From: Amanita rubescens
Taxonomy: Eukaryota; Basidiomycota; Agaricomycetes; Agaricales; Amanitaceae
Length of the DNA: 64,000 nt
Assembly (NCBI GenBank): GCA_015039365.1
Contig: WION01000005.1
Span: forward strand, 806,001 to 870,000
Reading direction: 5' to 3'
Below, in pieces: positions 38,128 to 48,381 of the stretch. The position numbers and the translations under genes are program-made. Position 1 is the first letter of the stretch. The number at the start of each line of letters is the position of its first letter. The notes beneath the pieces are model-generated. The model was not told the origin of the DNA. It saw only the letters and a list, made by a program, of their open reading frames with translations, and ran no database searches.

Positions 38128-41100
38128 ATGGCATACGTGTACAAAAGAGGTATGTAGCTGATTCCAAACGTCTGACTCTGATCGTTCTTATCGAAATTCC
38201 GCGTCATATAGATGGGTGTGTAAAACGCGTCGCGTCGCGTCAACGCGTATTCATTAACACATTTATATTACAACAGGCGTAAAGAACGCGTCCAATTTGA
38301 CAAGGTAAGGTCCTTGGACGCGATCAAGATCGATTGTCTGACTCATCTCTCAGATCACTTCAAGAATCGACAAATTATGTTACGGCTTAGACACGAACCA
38401 TGTGAACACCATCGAGTACGTGTGGCTACTTCATAACTAGCTTATAATAACCATCGCGTCAAGAGTTACGCAGAAAGTTGTCGCTGGCGTGTATCCTGGT
38501 GTAACAACGGTGGAACTGGATGTAAGTGATGCACGCGCGTTATCAATTCCCAAGTTGACGGCATCTGTCCAGAATCTCGCCTCAGAGACCGCTGCTTACT
38601 TGACAACAAAACACCCCGATTACGCTGTCCTCGCTGCTCGTATTGCTATTTCCAACTTGCACAAAGAAACCAAGAAGAATTTTTCACAAGTGATCACAGA
38701 TTTACATGAATATGGTTGGTGATGACCACTGGCGAGGTGTTATTTCTGCTCACGCAATGGACAGTAAATCCAAAGAATGGCCGCAAAGCATCCATGATTT
38801 CCAAAGGGACATATGACGTTGTTATGGCTAATGCCGAAGCTCTAAATTCAGCTATCGTCTATAGTCGCGATTTCAACTACAACTAGTATGTCCATCGTGC
38901 GGCGCTTCTACCCGTCCTTACCCATCTTTAAAGTTTCGGTTTCAAAACGTTGGAGCGTTCATACCTCCTTCGGATCAACGGTCGAGTAGCTGAGCGACCA
39001 CAACATATGATCATGCGGGTCGCGGTCGGCATACACGGGGATGACATTGAGCGCGTCATTGAGACTTACGATCTCATGTCCGAGCGTTACTTTACCCATG
39101 CATCACCAACCCTGTTCAACGCAGGAACACCAAGTCCCCAGCTTAGCTCTTGTTTTCTTGTTTGTATGAAAGATGATTCTATTGAGGGAATCTATGACAC
39201 GTTGAAGAACTGCGCCATGATCAGTAAAACAGCAGGCGGCATTGGTCTCAACATCCATTGTATACGCGCGACAGGGTACGTGCCCATGAGTATCATCATA
39301 GCCAAACTTGTCAACTCTTTTTTTAGCTCATACATTGCCGGAACCAATGGTTACTCCAATGGTATCGTTCCCATGCTCCGTGCTTATGACGCAACGGCTC
39401 GGTACGTTGACCAGGGTGGCAACAAGCGGCCCGGTGCATTCGCCATTTACCTTGAGCCCTGGCACTCCGATATCTTTGAGTTCCTTGACCTCAGAAAAAA
39501 CCATGGTAAGGAAGAGGTTCGCGCACGAGATCTTTTCTATGCCCTCTGGATACCTGATCTATTGTGCGTGCATACAATAAGCTCATTTGAGTAGTTCTAA
39601 CCGGTCATTAGCATGAAACGCGTGGAAGCGAATCAAGATTGGTCGCTTTTCTGCCCTAATGAGGCGCCGGGCCTACATGAGGTATGGGGAGAAGAGTTCG
39701 AAGCCCTGTATGAGAAGTACGAGAAGGAGGGTCGTGCACGCAAGGCAATTCCTGCGCAGAAGCTGTGGTATGCCATCCTTGAGTCTCAAATTGAGACCGG
39801 TGGTCCTTTCATGTTGTATAAGGACTCGGCTAATGGTAAACGTCTGCTTATCGTTTTCAAAGAGTTGATCTGATTAGCGGACTAGCCAAATCTAACCAAC
39901 AACATCTTGGTACTATCAAGTCATCCAACTTGTGCTGCGAGATTATTGAATATTCTGCACCTGACGAGACTGCTGTGTGCAATCTGGCTTCACTTGCTTT
40001 GCCGACGTTCGTTTCGAACTGGAGCGTTTGACTTTCACAAGCTACATGATGTAACCAAGGTCATCGCTCGCAACCTCAACCGGATCATTGATATCAACTT
40101 TTACCCCATTCCTGAGGCTCGTCGATCAAACATGCGTCATCGCCCAATCGGTATCGGTGTACAAGGTCTCGCCGACGCTTTTATGGCTCTGCGCATGCCG
40201 TTCGACTCTCCCGCGGCCAAACAACTCAACATACAAATCTTTGAAACCATCTACCATGGTGCTGTGGAAGCCAGTTCAGAGCTCGCGGTAATCGAAGGCC
40301 CCTACGAGACAGTACGAAGGCAGCCCCTCGTCGAAGGGGCAGCTGCAGTATGACCTATGGGGTGTTACGCCGACAGACTTGTGGGATTGGGACGCTCTTA
40401 AAGCTAAGATCAAGACCACTGGTCTGCGAAACTCGCTTTTCACGGCTCCGATGCCGACTGCCTCCACAAGTCAGATGTTAGGTTTCAACGAATGTTTCGA
40501 GCCCTACACGAGGTATGTAAAGATGCTCATCAGTTGTCGTCGGTAATCTGACTCCACGTAACTGATAGTAACATTTACACACGTCGCGTGCTTGCTGGAG
40601 AGTTCCAAGTCGTCTGTCCGTGGCTGTTGCGTGAACTTGTCGATCTTCGTCTCTGGGACGATACCATGAAGAATATGATCATCGCGCACAATGGTTCCAT
40701 CCAAAACATTCCAAGTATTCCTGACGAAGTCAAGGCTATCTATAAGACTGTCTGGGAGATTAGTCAAAAGAAGGTCCTCGACCTCGCTGCTGACCGTGGC
40801 GCATACATTGATCAAAGCCAAAGCATGAACGTCCATCCTGCAAGTCTCCCACGCTTGGTCAACTGACTAGTATGCACTTCTATGGCTGGAAGAAGGGCTT
40901 GAAGACCGGCATGTACTACCTACGAACGCGCCCAGCTGCGCAAGCTATTCAATTCACCGTCGACCAGAGTCTTCTCAAAGAAGCGAAGAAGCAAGCGACC
41001 GCGTCAACGGCGCCAAGACCCAGTCCTGTTGCTGGGCAGAATGGCATCCCGACTTCCACGGCTTCTGTGTCACCTCAACGAGCAGTTGCCCCGGTGACAC

Positions 41101-41367
41101 CTAATGAGCCCGTCACGTCAGCTCATCCCGTCGCAACGCCATCGCAACCCTCGTCGTCCAAGGACGAAGACACCCCACAGGAATCGAAAACCTCCATCGA
41201 AGATAGCCTTGCCTGACCTGTCATTAGACGAGAAGACGAGACAGGCAGCCGAGGCCGATCCAGAGTTTGCCGCGGCTCTCCGGAGGCGAAAGGAACGTGA
41301 GCTCGAAGAGGCGAAGCTCGCGTGCTCGCTCGAGAACAAGGAGGCTTGTGTAATGTGTTCTGGTTGA
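38128..41367 (+). CDS. RNR1: Ribonucleotide reductase large subunit (frame-disrupted copy)
   Basis: This encodes the R1 subunit that reduces ribonucleoside diphosphates for DNA synthesis. Exons: 38128-38149, 38212-38215 (4 nt), 38277-38304, 38354-38415, 38464-38521, 38573-38714, 38765-38885, 38934-39275, 39327-39563, 39612-39835, 39886-40512 and 40569-41367. The ATP-cone start reads [18 protein letters not shown]. Active-site regions are present ([29 protein letters not shown]-terminal CVMCSG). Exons 1-10 are perfectly in frame. The 3' part needs four insertions removed to follow the family: +1 at about 40020, +1 at 40309-40312, +2 at 40843-40847 and +1 at about 41203. This is either a decaying copy or a faulty assembly. 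Splice sites and amino acids are otherwise strongly conserved. Confidence 0.9.
38225..38291. promoter_or_regulatory. Cluster of three ACGCGT (MluI cell-cycle) boxes
   Basis: ACGCGT occurs at 38225-38230, 38243-38248 and 38286-38291, with further CGCGTC words between. These match the MBF/DSC1 binding site that drives G1/S transcription of RNR genes in yeasts. Here the first two lie inside intron 2 and the third in exon 3. Function at this place is inference. Confidence 0.4.
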
Positions 41368-41531
41368 AAAAGGGCTAAGACTTGTAATATGCACGATTTT
41401 TCATTTCTTTTTTTGTATACGAACTTGTTCTCGATGTTACTCCTTTTGTACAGTTACAGATATTATCATGTGTACTCTTGACAAGAATATGTGCTTCTTT
41501 CTAGTGTAATCTTGTGTATGGCGGTTTCGTC

Positions 41532-41561
41532 ATCTCCGCGACTTTGATCGTCGTCCAATTA
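41532..41561 (-). repeat. Scrap of the K+/H+ exchange gene exon 1
   Basis: About 28 bp match 44120-44149 with roughly two mismatches; on the minus strand the source codes NWTTAKVAE. It directly follows the RNR1 3' flank and precedes the HNH gene. Confidence 0.6.
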
Positions 41562-41674
41562 TTGCCTCAAGTAAGCGATCTATCATGAGAAAAGTTGAAG
41601 ACCACGCGCAACAATGAGATATAAGAAATGATGGATGTGAATACACCAAGTTCAAGATGCCAGTACTGCAGTAG

Positions 41675-42725
41675 TTACCCTTCAATGCGATTGAGTTTGA
41701 GCCACTTGGCGGCGTTCTCATCTGCATTACCTTCCCAAGTTGTACCCTCCCTAACCGCTGCTTTCCAATTGGGTTGTTGCGCAAAAGACTCTTTCAGTGC
41801 TTTGAGTGAGGCAGGATCTGTGAATGGGTTGCTTGGAATGAACACCTTTCCAGATGCACTGGAACCAGGGACCGGACCATGGGAACGAAGAAGGCGTCCG
41901 CTGGTCTCATTATTGTCGCCACGGCCACGATCACCTCGCTCACCACGGCCACGACCAACTTGCCCACCATGCCCGCCACGCCTGCCGCGCCTGCCACGTC
42001 CGCCACGCCCGCCACCATCGCCATTGTCACCGTCGCTATCCCTATCGTCACCATCGTTGTCGTCGTCGTCATCAGTAGCAAGCCAATCAACCCACCGGAT
42101 AGGTAAAGGGATAGCTCGATCCTCATGCAGTGGCCAGTAACCACGCACTCGCATTTCATGAAAAAGAAATGCGCCATGAAATGGCAATCGATCATCGCTC
42201 GCGTCGAGGTTTATCGCTTTGCCATGATGGACTTCCAAATCCTCCGATTGGGAATGGTTAATAAAAACAAAGCGCCTTTGCTACAGTGGGGTAAGAATAG
42301 GCGTGGCTTCAGAGACTAGAAAACTACCTCAGGCATCCAGCGTATATAATAGCAATGTGCATCAAATAGTCTATCGTGGAGAGTGCACAGCTGAATACCG
42401 TTTCGTGTCTCATGCTCCACACTCTTTGCCGTTCGAGGCAAAAAAACCAGCCTCCTTCATTTCCTCCCACTGTACCATGATCAGTTCTGATATGGTAAAA
42501 CAGTAATTCATAACGCACAGTGTCATCTTCTACCTTCGGGATGATGTGGCAGTAATTCAAGGCCCGTAGTTGAGAATAACCACAAACGACACATAAGTGC
42601 CTATCCCGTATCTTGATGCCTTTTTCGAAGGCTTCCGTTCCTGATATAGAAGAAATGGCATGTTCCGAATATTCGAATGGATTACCCTCTAGCAGGTTGA
42701 ACGGTTGTGGAATCCACTGCGCCAT
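41675..42725 (-). CDS. HNH nuclease-domain protein (frameshifted, 5' end uncertain)
   Basis: Exons in reading order: 42725 (or upstream)-42519, 42469-42328 and 42280-41675. The HNH core is IRDRHLCVVCGYSQL, YCHIIPKVED, and after the intron RNGIQLCTLHDRLFD, giving the Cys pairs and the H/N/H residues. A conserved tail follows (FVFINHSQSEDLEVHHGKA; LPFHGAFLFHEMRVRGYWP), then an acidic run, a Gly/Arg-rich low-complexity stretch and a terminal domain KVFIPSNPFTDP. A run of seven A on the plus strand (42440-42446) is one base too long to keep exon 2 in frame, so the HNH is broken unless this is a sequencing error. The N-terminal exon(s) upstream of 42725 were not resolved. I recall this family as widespread in mushrooms, with unproven function. 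Confidence 0.65.
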
Positions 42726-42957
42726 GTCGAGCGTATGCCCAGACAAATATATCAAAACAACGGGGCAGGAAAAAGCTCTCACGGTCGTAGACTACGTAGT
42801 CGTTGGTTGCGACCGGAGGGATTGGCCATGCTGCGAGTGATAGGGCATGTGGTTGGTTCTGGGAGTCGTCCTATCCTTGAGTTCCCTCTTATGGCTGGTG
42901 ATTTGAAGTGTGTGATGAGCCTGTCCGATATGGCCCCAGCGTTAATCAACAAGTTCT

Positions 42958-43076
42958 TCGTGGCTGTTGCGTGAACATGTTGATCTTCGTCTCTGGGACG
43001 ATACCGTGAATAATATGATCATCGAAGAATATGTGCTTCTTTCTAGTGTAATCTTGTGTATGGTGGTTTCGTTTAA
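42958..43076 (+). pseudogene. Chimeric RNR1 relic (exon 12 piece joined to RNR1 3' flank)
   Basis: 42958-43024 matches RNR1 exon 12 at about 40619-40685 (coding [14 protein letters not shown]) with few mismatches. It continues directly into a match of the RNR1 downstream flank 41483-41532. The roughly 0.8 kb between the two source pieces is missing. It is in the same orientation as RNR1 but on the far side of the HNH gene. Confidence 0.85.
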
Positions 43077-43159
43077 CGTTAATAATGAAAAGATGCATAA
43101 TTGTGACATACAGTTCACGTATGTAATCATGCAAAATAACTGAGCTGTGTTAAGGCTTG

Positions 43160-44341
43160 CTATAGTTCTATTGGTCCCTTTGTTACCCTAAGCCGAGCTT
43201 GCTCGATTGCGCGGTAGAGATCAGCTTCTGCACCCGGCTCGAACGAGAAGATGCGAGCAATGTTAGGAACGGCTTCTGGACTGAGCAACAAGTCATGCTG
43301 AGACTCTCCGCGATCGAAATTCAATTTGAAGCTATTGTCATCCTTCGACTTTTCAGCGTCCAATTCAAAAGGAGAGTGCGGGGCGTATTGACGGTATACT
43401 ATGTCAAGTAACTGGCTTTCTTCGGGTACGATAACTTCGTGTTTTAATAGGCTGTTGAGGTACTGTGATGCTTTATATGCTACGTGCAATGAGAGGGGAT
43501 GAAACCTGACTCGTAAGGATGCGAAGCAGGGAGCCTACCTCTATAATGTGACCATGACCGCCACGCACAGAAGAAAAAAGGAATGTTTGGTATAATGGCT
43601 ATTAGTATAGTCCATTAGTATTTATGCACCTCCAAGCAGACTGGGTCTCACGAATAATAGAAATAGGTGCGGTCAACGGCGCGGCGAGCGCCCATAGGTA
43701 GAATCCCTTCTTGTGTTTTGCCATCCGATAAGAGACGAAAGTGGAGAGTTCTCTAAGTGTTTCGGTTCCAGTGTTAATTGTTGGAGGATATAAAAGTTGG
43801 ATCTGCACGCGGGCATACGTGAGTTTCGAGAGGACAGCATTAAAAATAAACAAAACCTGCCTTCACGGGCTCTAGGCTCAATTGTGTTGTGGACGACTGG
43901 GAAGCGGACGGCTCAATCGTGGGGCCCAGAGACGGAATAATACTTTTCAGCGCCAATTCTTCAAAGTCAAGCCGATCCGCGAACTTTTCGCCCATTTTGT
44001 AGAGATTGCGCTAACGAAGAACACAGCGTAGTAGTGCCATGCCGCCGCGTCAGACCTGGTATGTACTGCTACTAGCCAGTACACACCTTCCATCCTTTCG
44101 GCTGCTTCCCGAAACCGGCCCACGTCTCCGCGACTTTGGCCGTCGTCCAATTGACCAGGCCGCCCCAACGCGACATTATCTTGCCTTCTTTCCCTTTACC
44201 GTCATCGTCAACGCTGGAAGGCGCATTTGTGATATGGAAGTGGTAATAAGTCAAGATTGTTCTTGACTTCGCGTGAAGCACAGGCTTTGTGAGCGGGGCG
44301 GCAATGATGTAGAGTCGGCAGACGGGTTTTGCTGCAGACAT
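43160..44341 (-). CDS. Mitochondrial K+/H+ exchange-related protein
   Basis: This resembles the fungal mitochondrial K+-H+ exchange-related family, inner-membrane proteins affecting mitochondrial cation homeostasis. Exons in reading order: 44341-44087, 44010-43861, 43802-43652, 43598-43539 and 43479-43160; 936 nt, 311 residues, intact frame. Family-like motifs are VCRLYIIAAPLTKPVLHAK, the middle LDFEELALKSI, LLYPPTINTG, the membrane segment GFYLWALAAPLTAPISII continuing IPNIPFFFCAWRSWSHYRAYKA, and a C-terminal soluble tail. The intron at 43803-43860 requires a GC donor (AAG|GCAGGT), with a frame-breaking GT donor 4 nt downstream. Part of exon 1 is duplicated at 41532-41561. Confidence 0.8.
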
Positions 44342-45060
44342 CGCAGGTCCACTGTGTGACCGTCACGGGTACGCGACGCGGGCGCGCCTGCGGGAACACG
44401 CGTTCGCAACTTCGGAGCTACCGCAATTTTGCCTCTGGCCTTATTACTTCAAATGATGCTTGCGCAGCACCTTGCTTTTCCTTTGTAATAAACTTGAGTC
44501 CGAGATCATGTCATTCAGACAGAGAAGCGTGTGTACTCAGCGCCTGATAAAAGAATGACTACGATAAATTGGCTAAGCAGCTCGGCATAGAGTGTTTTCG
44601 ATCGTAATCCACCTGCTCTTTGAAAAGTCGTCGGTTGCTATGTGGGCAGGCGAGATGTCGGACTCGGACATGGCGAGGGAGTGTTTTCATGTCACATAAT
44701 AAGATCGAGTTGCGCCGAAAAGGACCAGAACTTCTCTGTCATCCAAAGATCTAGAGGTGCCTGACTGCTACGAGGTGGGCATATTTTCCATATGTATATA
44801 CTTAAAGTATGTCTAACCAGGAGTTGGCCCCTTCACAGTTGTCTTTGACACTGAGACAGGACATGGATCCGGAGTTTCAATATTTCAGTGGACATTAATA
44901 TGAGAAGTTGAGAACAGGCATATCATGATACACTCTTGATACACTCTGAATATTTTCAGGTAACAAAGAATACAATGAATCCATCTTATTGTGTATCGCA
45001 ATCTAAGCCCTATTCTGCATCAGCTTCTCAACAAGTTTCCGGTCCAGCTCTGATCCTCCT
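44342..45060. other. Intergenic
   Basis: About 0.7 kb without a recognisable gene; it includes the promoter of the K+/H+ exchange-related gene. The real 3' end of the kinase fragment may reach into 45003-45060. Confidence 0.35.
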
Positions 45061-46128
45061 TCAACAACCTTGAAACGCATATTCTCGGTCACCCGTGAAC
45101 CACAATTTGCTTCGCCGATCACAGTCCATAGCGGACATGAGAGATGACAGTGAAGGACTATCACTACTCGTCGCTTCCAAATTGTTGTCCGCAATACCCA
45201 TGGTACTCCCATGCAGCACCTTTTGCTTCTTCATTTTTGGGTTGCCTGCGGGTTCATCGGGGGCACTTCGTTTGGTGCCGAAGCAAGATTGCGACAGAGG
45301 TATTAAAGCGGGGTTATCATCAACTCCTAATGGTGTAGGATTTATCTCGATCTCGGTGTTATCAGCTTGAAGGTTCTTGATCTCCGCCAAAAGGACAGAC
45401 TGGAGCGCGTTGTGAGCATGGAAGCGATGTTGTCCTTCACTAGTCCCCAAGAGATGCCAGGCTCGACGGAAGTAATTGTTCAAGCGACCCAACATATCAC
45501 GGAAGCGATGAAGTTGAGGAGGAAGTATATGTATTCCGGGGATGCCTCTGGAGTCCTGGGCTGTCCCGATTTCATTTCTCACAAAGGACTCGAACGTACT
45601 GGTACGCGCCCGTCGCCGTTTAGGTTCGTTTGGATCACTTTTAGGATCATACCCCTTCGGGCAAGCCCGAAGGAAGAAAAGTACGATGAGCCAAAAGATC
45701 GATTCCGCGTCGTGCATGGGCATATGAACTACCACCTGTGGGCCCGTTGATAGGCTTTCGTAATCTTTTTCTTTACCATCTCTATCAAGCTGTCTGACAA
45801 CTTGGAGGAAGGCGGTCACTTCCTGTTGACGCTGATTGACGCCCGTAAGACCCCCCGGGAAGACCTGTTTGCAAGCCCAACCGAACTGCAGCATCAGAGC
45901 GTCAAACTCAGATGGTAGCAAGCACAATGCTCTCGAGATGAACATGGGCGTTCCCTTTTTATGCATAAGCCTACGCCTGGCGGGCGATGTATTACGTACC
46001 ACAATTTCACCTTCAATAATTTGTGGTTCACATAGCTTATTACTTCCAAGAATGCACGCACAGTCAAAGTCTGCTAATGTAGCATGCACTTTCTTTGCTT
46101 TTTCCCTATTTGAGTCTGAGATACTGTT
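45061..46128 (-). pseudogene. FunK1-type protein kinase, 3' part, cut by a retrotransposon
   Basis: The frame enters directly from the transposon boundary (NSISDSNREKAKK) and runs about 355 residues to a stop at 45061. Kinase C-lobe signatures resemble the fungal FunK1 family: ADFDCAC in place of DFG, the activation/P+1 segment KKGTPMFISRALC and the helix HDAESIFWLIVLFFLRA. The N-lobe and catalytic loop (HRD-like) are absent because the Gypsy element begins at 46129. They should lie beyond the far LTR, outside the window. The C-terminus is Ser-rich with a KKQK basic patch. An alternative end in another frame (about 45003) cannot be excluded. Confidence 0.75.
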
Positions 46129-46579
46129 TGTTACGAACTCGTTAATCTTAACTTAAGTTGCAGCGGCAACTCTAGTCACGATTACAAGTCTTAAGTCAAA
46201 CGTTAAGATTATAAGTTCAATTCTAAGTCAAGACGTTGACTTAGGATCTGAGGACGATTGTGGTAGATGAGTTAAGAGTAAAGTTATATTGCCAGACGAC
46301 AATAAACAGCTAAGTCGAACTTAGGGTTCGACTCTAGAATACATGCGGTATTTATACTAGCAAGTACAATGAGACGTACTAATTAATGAATAATGGTAAA
46401 TACGAAAGTAAGTACAAGGACGGCGTCATATGTGGAACAAGGGATGGTATAAGAAAGGAAACGAGTTAGTCCGTATGAATCGAGCATAAGGGGGACGATG
46501 AATAAGGTATGCATAAAGAAATAAACATGTCCGACGTATCATGTAAGCATAATGCGGGAGTCCGTACTGTGTTGTAACA
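46129..46579 (-). repeat. Gypsy 3' LTR
   Basis: 451 bp, bounded by TGTTAC...GTAACA. It contains TAAGTCGAACTTA at 46311-46323, complementary in the element RNA to the primer site at 63865-63877. Confidence 0.88.
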
Positions 46580-46591
46580 CTAGCTCTCCCC
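46580..46591 (-). other. Gypsy polypurine tract
   Basis: On the element strand GGGGAGAGCTAG directly precedes the 3' LTR, the expected place for plus-strand priming. Confidence 0.6.
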
Positions 46592-46619
46592 TACGTTGTT
46601 GACCGCAACAACAAAACGT

Positions 46620-48380
46620 TCAAGTGTTCATGTTGTGCATGGCGACGTCGTCGTGTTGATAGCCGTAGTCGCCATAAAGGTTGCAGGTGTTGTTGTCGGC
46701 TCCGTCGCACTGTCGTCCATTGACGCATGCCTGACACTGTGACGCGTGGTGTGCCTTCTTCTTTCCCTTCTTCTTCGGCTGATGAGGGCGGCAGCTAGTG
46801 GAAGCGGGGGTATTGGCGGTATCTGTGGTAGTTCGAGAACGTCCTTTCTTCTTAGTGGAAGGACCGGGCGTCGGATCGTGTCGGCCCGTGGGAGCGCGTG
46901 TAGATAGAGTAGACACAGGAGGAATTGCAGTAGTGAGATGATGATCCTCAGAGGCATGTTTACCTCGGCAGTGAATGCAGCGGTTGTAGCGGTGAGGGCG
47001 TTGATTGGCGGCATTAGTCATACTGCGGGTCGTAGGTCGTCGAGAAGGCGGAGAGTAGTTTCGTCGAGTAATGGGGACAGGAATATTCCAGACTCCGTGG
47101 TGAATAACGGTGGTGGTTGGGGGTGATGCGGATCGAGGAGGAGGAGGAGCCTTCTTATCTCGTTTCGGTTCTTCCTCAATGAGATCACCTGTTGTACGGA
47201 TTCGGCGATGAAGATCGAGATCGCTGATCGCATTATTGATCTGCGCAATGTGGTCGCTAGTGAGTTGATGCAAGGGAACTCCATCTGCGAATTCGGCTGT
47301 AGTCCATTCCATGTCTCCTTGGATACTGGACAAGAGGTCTTGGATCTTTCCGGTGAGGCACCAGATTTCTCTTGATTTATGATCTGTTTCCATAATGCAT
47401 CTAGTTGCTCGGTGTCGGTCGGGTGTAGCTTCGGTAGCGCGAAACCAATGGTTGACAGCGATGCGGTTATTCTGATCGTGAGGCTGTATTTTTAGTCCAA
47501 ACCTTTGATTGTTGATGTCTTCTATAGCAAGGATGATATAGCGCTCGACGTCAGCTGTGAGAAGTCGTCGTAATAGATCTATCGCCAGTTGATCTAGATT
47601 TCCTCCTTTCGGATGAACGTCTTCCCAGTATAGTGATGTAACGTTCACAAACGTTTCGATTAAATCGGCACAGTGATAGTTATATTGATCTCGGGCTTGA
47701 CCGGCAAGGGTAGTGGCGGTTCGGAAATCCATGAGGAGTCGCCAGACTCGAGCTATCCTTTCTTGGTCAAAAATGTCGACCTGTAGTCTAGCGGCGTTAC
47801 AGATCAGAGTGACGCGGTCTCTAACCTTGGTGTAAGTAGTAATTCCGTGATAGCTGAGATAGAGATCGGGGGTGGTTCGTATGATGGAGCCAGCCATATC
47901 GCGGTTAGTCCCATCTGTACCGTGACTCTGGTTGTTGCCTCGAATAGGTTCGTTATGAGATTGAGTCGAAGCGTGACTGGCAAGTGTCGTCTCTCTATGT
48001 AAGGTAACGCTAATGTCTTCAGTGTTTCTAGGTGGGATCGGTCGGCTATTGCGATTTTCCGTAATTCGTCCAGGTACAGCCAGAGTTTCTGATGTTCCGT
48101 GGTGGGTTTCCTGGGTTTCGGTGGGAGTGATCGGGATCGTCTGAGACGAGGTTTGATCGGGAGATCTGTGGGAAACATCAACGAAGTCGTTCGGGTCAGC
48201 GTCTTCTTCGTCAGTGTCGGTGGTATGAAGAACTCGGAGTCGAGGTCGGTGGGGTCCAGCGGAAGTGGTGAATTGGGTGTCGATGGTCTCTCCGGCATAA
48301 AATTCAAACCAGGGGAAGTGCTGAACGGCGTCGGTGGTGTTGTTTCCATTCTGCATAGTAACTTGGTATGTGGATGACAT
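46620..48380 (-). CDS. Extra ORF of the Gypsy element, unknown 586-residue protein
   Basis: This open frame of 586 residues lies between pol and the 3' LTR. Its ATG follows the pol stop by two bases (TGAGATG), suggesting termination-reinitiation. I recognise no family. The N-terminus is polar and Thr-rich, the middle (about residues 170-400) looks globular and helical (for example ARVWRLLMDFRTATTLAGQA; LIETFVNVTSLYWEDV), and the C-terminus is Pro/Arg/Lys-rich. Two possible metal-binding clusters are seen: CIHCRGKHASEDH and C-x2-C-x5-C-x7-C near the end (CQACVNGRQC). There is no signal peptide or membrane segment, so it does not look like an envelope protein. A nucleic-acid-binding accessory role is a guess. 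Confidence 0.75.
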   Translation of the reverse strand: MSSTYQVTMQNGNNTTDAVQHFPWFEFYAGETIDTQFTTSAGPHRPRLRVLHTTDTDEEDADPNDFVDVSHRSPDQTSSQTIPITPTETQETHHGTSETLAVPGRITENRNSRPIPPRNTEDISVTLHRETTLASHASTQSHNEPIRGNNQSHGTDGTNRDMAGSIIRTTPDLYLSYHGITTYTKVRDRVTLICNAARLQVDIFDQERIARVWRLLMDFRTATTLAGQARDQYNYHCADLIETFVNVTSLYWEDVHPKGGNLDQLAIDLLRRLLTADVERYIILAIEDINNQRFGLKIQPHDQNNRIAVNHWFRATEATPDRHRATRCIMETDHKSREIWCLTGKIQDLLSSIQGDMEWTTAEFADGVPLHQLTSDHIAQINNAISDLDLHRRIRTTGDLIEEEPKRDKKAPPPPRSASPPTTTVIHHGVWNIPVPITRRNYSPPSRRPTTRSMTNAANQRPHRYNRCIHCRGKHASEDHHLTTAIPPVSTLSTRAPTGRHDPTPGPSTKKKGRSRTTTDTANTPASTSCRPHQPKKKGKKKAHHASQCQACVNGRQCDGADNNTCNLYGDYGYQHDDVAMHNMNT

Positions 48381-48381
48381 C

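Noticed and set aside
46620..48380. Envelope-like protein in the Gypsy element
   Set aside because: No signal peptide, transmembrane segment or cleavage site is visible, so an env role is not supported.
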